64,000 nt of DNA from Sulfolobales archaeon. GTDB taxonomy: Archaea; Thermoproteota; Thermoprotei_A; Sulfolobales; NBVN01. Below, in pieces: positions 60,218 through 64,000 of the stretch. Both the position numbers and the translations under genes were made by a program. Each line of letters starts with the position of its first letter. The first letter of the stretch is position 1. The notes under the pieces were generated by a model. That model saw only the letters and a list, made by a program, of their open reading frames with translations, searched no databases and was not told the DNA's origin. The stretch is from positions 302,762 through 366,761 of the forward strand of contig JAOAKA010000001.1 in assembly GCA_026413885.1 (NCBI GenBank), read 5' to 3'.

Positions 60218-61618
60218 ATGAAACCTCAACTAATTCAAGCAGTATTAATAATATTTGTTGTAGTAGCTGGTTTAGCTGGTTACTTTATTGGTCAATCAGC
60301 TGTTCCTCCGAGAGTTGAGATTACGAGACTTACAACAGTGACTCTTAAAGAGACAGTGACTCTTCCCGGAGCAACTATTACTCAGCCGGGAGTTACAGTA
60401 ACAGTGGTTCAAACCATACCTGTATCACCACCTCCAACTACTCCACCTCGATTCGTAGGCACAGTCAAAGTCGGTGCTCTCTTACCGTTAAACCTACCTA
60501 TAGGACGAATGATGTTAGCTGCGATACAGCTAGCTATTGAGGAAATTAACGCAGCTGGTGGGGTTTTAGACCATAAGGTTGAACTTGTATACTACGATAC
60601 TCAGTGGACTGCTGATAAAGCTGCTGAAGGATATAAGAAGCTAGCTGAAGAGAAAGTTAGAGTGATATTCGGAGTCTTCGGATCGCATGAAGCACTAGCT
60701 ATAATGGACCTCCTCCCGCTATATGAGGTCTTAGTTATAGCTTCAGGCGCTGTTAGTGACGCTATAGATGCTAAGGTACTGGAGAAATATAGTGACTACA
60801 AGTACTGGTTCAGAGCCTATGTTAACGCCACTTCTCAAGCAGCAGCAACTTGGGACTTACTAGCGTACTTCTCGAGGAGATTTAATTGGAATAAGGTCGC
60901 CTGGGTCTACGAGGACCTACCGTGGGTGATCCCCCACGCAATATATGGACAGACAAGATCAGCACAAGAAGGTATTGAAGTTGCGATAGCTATTGGAGTA
61001 CCTATAGATGTGACTTCATTTACCGATATCTTTGCTAAGATATCTGCTTCTAGGGCTCAATACATTACTTGGCAGTTCTCCGGCACTGAAGACTATGTCT
61101 TTGCTAGAGACTACTACTTAGGTCAAGTCCCTCTAATAGCTATAGGTGGTGGTACGTATGCTATGCTCGATATCTTCTACAATCAAACTATGGGTGCTGC
61201 TGAAGGACTTATATGTATCTCCTGGGGCTTCCCAACATCAATCACACCCAAGACCATGGAATTTTACGAAAAATACAAGAAACTCGTAGGTACCGAACCT
61301 ATATTCACTACGTGGTATGCTTACGACTCTGTTTACGTGTGGGCTGAAGCAGTTAGAAAAGCTAGATCGTTCGATACAGATAAAGTGATTAAAGCCTTAG
61401 AGACATCGACTTTTGTTGGAACAGCCGGTATTTATGAATTTACTAGAAGTCATACAGCTAAACTAGCTCCGGAGAGAATATACCCAATATACTTCCAGTG
61501 GCAGAAAGGAAAGAGAGTGGTTGTCTGGCCTTTCAGAGCGGTAGAATATGGAACTAAGCTACTATTTCCAAGCATTGCTGACGGCAAGAGGGTGTGGATA
61601 GAGATCCCGTGGCCGTAG
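60218..61618 (+). CDS. Branched-chain amino-acid-type ABC transporter substrate-binding protein
   Basis: N-terminal TM then Thr/Pro-rich linker, VGALLPLNLPIGRMMLAAIQLAIEEINAAGGV; GGGT AATCTAT ATG start (track 60194). Confidence 0.9.
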   Translation: MKPQLIQAVLIIFVVVAGLAGYFIGQSAVPPRVEITRLTTVTLKETVTLPGATITQPGVTVTVVQTIPVSPPPTTPPRFVGTVKVGALLPLNLPIGRMMLAAIQLAIEEINAAGGVLDHKVELVYYDTQWTADKAAEGYKKLAEEKVRVIFGVFGSHEALAIMDLLPLYEVLVIASGAVSDAIDAKVLEKYSDYKYWFRAYVNATSQAAATWDLLAYFSRRFNWNKVAWVYEDLPWVIPHAIYGQTRSAQEGIEVAIAIGVPIDVTSFTDIFAKISASRAQYITWQFSGTEDYVFARDYYLGQVPLIAIGGGTYAMLDIFYNQTMGAAEGLICISWGFPTSITPKTMEFYEKYKKLVGTEPIFTTWYAYDSVYVWAEAVRKARSFDTDKVIKALETSTFVGTAGIYEFTRSHTAKLAPERIYPIYFQWQKGKRVVVWPFRAVEYGTKLLFPSIADGKRVWIEIPWP

Positions 61619-61628
61619 GGAGGTTGTA

Positions 61629-62483
61629 TTGGAAGAGCTTAAGTACATAACGATTTTCGGCTTTTTTCATTCACTAACATACCTAGTCTTTTCTCTTGGT
61701 TTCTCACTTGTTTTTGGTGTTGCTAGACTACCTAATCTATCTTATGGAGCTCTCTATGTCTTCACGGGTTATGTAACCTACACTCTCCTTAGTCAAATGG
61801 GTCTAGATGTTATTCTAGCGATAGCTGCTTCAATACTACTTACTGCTGCTATAAGTCTCTTAATCGGAGAATTCGCCATCAAACCAGCTATAAAGTTTCC
61901 TGTCAGTGTCTTCATAACTACTATGGCTGTCGCCTATATCTTTGAGGAATACTTTAGGATTCAGATGGGGTTAAGACCGGTGACACTCCCACTCTATCCA
62001 GGAACAACTGTGTTAATTGATGTTCCGGTCAGTAACCACTGGTTTCTCGTCGGAATCATTAGCTCGATCATGATTTTAGCATTGCTTCTATTCCTATTTA
62101 AGACTAACACCGGGAGAGCTGTGAGAGCTGTAGCAGAAAACTGGGAGGAGTCTATGAGGCTCGGAATAAATCCACTAAGAGTTTTAAGAACGACCTTCAT
62201 AATATCAGGGGTTTATGCTGCTCTAACCGGTATTCTACTAACACCACTTAAAGCTTTAACACCGAGCGGTGGATGGACACCTCTCTTTACCGCTTTTGCC
62301 GTAGTCGTTATGGGAGGTATAGGAAATGTCTTAGGAACTGTTGCTGCGTCATTTATCTACGGTTTTACTGAGCAGCTTATAATCTACACACTGGGGGGAG
62401 GTATAGCTAGAGTAGTCCCATTAATTCTAATTGTGTTAGTTCTTATTATCAGACCTCACGGACTCTTTGGTAGAGGTGAGTAA
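61629..62483 (+). CDS. Branched-chain amino-acid ABC permease, LivH-like
   Basis: LivH-like multi-TM protein, VVMGGIGNVLGT; GGGAGGTTGTA TTG start. Confidence 0.92.
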   Translation: MEELKYITIFGFFHSLTYLVFSLGFSLVFGVARLPNLSYGALYVFTGYVTYTLLSQMGLDVILAIAASILLTAAISLLIGEFAIKPAIKFPVSVFITTMAVAYIFEEYFRIQMGLRPVTLPLYPGTTVLIDVPVSNHWFLVGIISSIMILALLLFLFKTNTGRAVRAVAENWEESMRLGINPLRVLRTTFIISGVYAALTGILLTPLKALTPSGGWTPLFTAFAVVVMGGIGNVLGTVAASFIYGFTEQLIIYTLGGGIARVVPLILIVLVLIIRPHGLFGRGE

Positions 62484-62484
62484 G

Positions 62485-63513
62485 CTGGTTTTCGCAAAGC
62501 CTTCAAAAGTGAGTAAAGTAAGGAAGATACTGCCTTTTCTCACAGTTGTTTCTATCTACCTCACGCTACCGGCTATAGGTTTGAGAGGATTCTGGATCGA
62601 TGTCCTAACTAGAGTAAACATCTTTCTATTGATAACACTCTCTCTAGATCTATACTCAGGAACTACATTCTATCTAAATCTCGGAGTGCCATTTACTGTA
62701 GGTGTTTCTGCTTACACTCTAGCTCTTTTAAATAGATACTTAGGAGTTCCGGTTGAATACTCTATCTTGCCGTCGGCTATCACCTCCACAATATTCAGCT
62801 TCACTATCTTTATCCCGAGTTTAAGAGTGAGAGGAGCTTACTTCTCTATATTATCGCTACTTCTACCTATAATCTTAGCTGGATTAGTTACATCACAGCC
62901 TTTTTCTCTATACTTAGGTGGTGAAGGAGGTATTTCCTATTTCCCACTATTCTTTTCATATGCCAGAGCCCTACCGGCTGGAGAAAGAGTGTTCTTTCTT
63001 CAGGCATCGCACTTCTACCTTTCGGCTGCGGTAGCTATAGTTGCCTACATTATCTGCTATAAGATAGCTTACTCAGATTTCGGCTTCATGATGAGGTCTA
63101 TTGGTCAAGATGAGCTTCTAGCAGAAGCTACTGGAATCAATACCTTTAGAGTCAAGCTTATAGGATTCATAGCATCATCTTTTCTTTCAGCTCTAGCTGG
63201 AGCTCTCTACGCTGCAATGAGACCTCCAATAACCGCAGATATATTCGTACCAGCGAATACGTTAGTTCCTCCACTGACAGCAGTGATTTTAGGTGGTATG
63301 GGGACGATAGTGGGTCCAGCTATAGCTAACTACTTAACTTTAATTATTTACGAAATTCTGTGGGGTGTCCTAGGTAGTTGGAGAATTATTCTCTATATGT
63401 GTCTTCTCATAGTGTTAGTTCTATTGAGACCTCAGGGACTTATATACTACCTATATTTAAAGATGAAGCAAGTATTTTCAGTGAGAATCTTTAAACACCT
63501 AGGAGGTGTATAG
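62485..63513 (+). CDS. Branched-chain amino-acid ABC permease, LivM-like
   Basis: LivM-like multi-TM, ILGGMGTIVGP; proposed CTG start one nt after livH stop (track 62467). Confidence 0.92.
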   Translation: MVFAKPSKVSKVRKILPFLTVVSIYLTLPAIGLRGFWIDVLTRVNIFLLITLSLDLYSGTTFYLNLGVPFTVGVSAYTLALLNRYLGVPVEYSILPSAITSTIFSFTIFIPSLRVRGAYFSILSLLLPIILAGLVTSQPFSLYLGGEGGISYFPLFFSYARALPAGERVFFLQASHFYLSAAVAIVAYIICYKIAYSDFGFMMRSIGQDELLAEATGINTFRVKLIGFIASSFLSALAGALYAAMRPPITADIFVPANTLVPPLTAVILGGMGTIVGPAIANYLTLIIYEILWGVLGSWRIILYMCLLIVLVLLRPQGLIYYLYLKMKQVFSVRIFKHLGGV

Positions 63514-63515
63514 CT

Positions 63516-64000
63516 ATGGATAAGATATTAATCTGTGATAGTATTACTAAGAGATTTGGTGGACTTATAGCTGTAAGTAGAGTTTCAGTCGAAGTTTCAA
63601 GAGGAGAATTGCTAGGGTTGATAGGCCCCAACGGGTCTGGTAAGACTACACTCATTAATTTAATCTCTGGAGTGTTAGAGCCTGATGAAGGTAGGGTACT
63701 TTTTGAAGGCAGAGACATCACTAAACTAAAACCGCATGCGAGAGTAGCTCTCGGAATTTCACGAATATTTCAAGGAATGAGGGTGTATCCGTATCTCCCA
63801 GTTTACTACAATATAGAACTATCAGCTCGCTCAGTATTTAAAGATGCCAGGCTAGCGAGGTCTAAGACTATTTGGGCTCTAACTACAACTAAACTGCTAG
63901 CTGAATCAGCAGAACTACCCGTTAACTTAACTCCGTACAAGCTTAAAATGGTTGAACTAGCGAGAGCTCTTGTCACTAACCCTAAGCTAGTACTTCTAGA
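63516..64000 (+). CDS. Branched-chain amino-acid ABC ATPase, LivG-like, partial at window end
   Basis: GPNGSGKTTLINLISG, SRIFQGMRVYPYLPVYYNI; GGAGGTG TATAGCT ATG start. Confidence 0.92.
   Translation, partial: MDKILICDSITKRFGGLIAVSRVSVEVSRGELLGLIGPNGSGKTTLINLISGVLEPDEGRVLFEGRDITKLKPHARVALGISRIFQGMRVYPYLPVYYNIELSARSVFKDARLARSKTIWALTTTKLLAESAELPVNLTPYKLKMVELARALVTNPKLVLL

Noticed and set aside
1-64000. CRISPR arrays, rRNA genes, insertion sequences or integrases
   Set aside because: No regularly spaced repeats, rRNA core sequences, transposase/integrase motifs or terminal inverted repeats seen on either strand

Overview
This is a dense archaeal window, most likely from a hyperthermophilic Thermoproteota/Crenarchaeota-type organism: AGA-rich codon usage, GGTG-type Shine-Dalgarno sites, an intron-bearing initiator tRNA-Met, AglB, DnaG, RadA, CarS and eL33. 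It holds about 60 protein genes, one tRNA and at least two decayed pseudogenes. Recognisable groups are: a pterin (H4MPT-like) biosynthesis trio (DUF447, MptE-like, RFAP-synthase-like); ferredoxin plus aldehyde:ferredoxin oxidoreductase; thpR-cca; AglB; family B DNA polymerase; MoxR plus VWA; an AnmK homolog; a three-subunit molybdenum hydroxylase with a MobA-like protein; and a branched-chain amino-acid-type ABC operon cut by the window end. The most unusual signal is at gene starts. At least eight genes appear to start at CTG placed 5-7 nt after a G-rich SD core (GGTG, GGGG or GGGT). In several, the GTG inside the SD is in frame three codons upstream and would capture automated start calls. 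A few more genes show ATA, ACG or GTA at the same spacing. I found no CRISPR array, rRNA or intact transposon.
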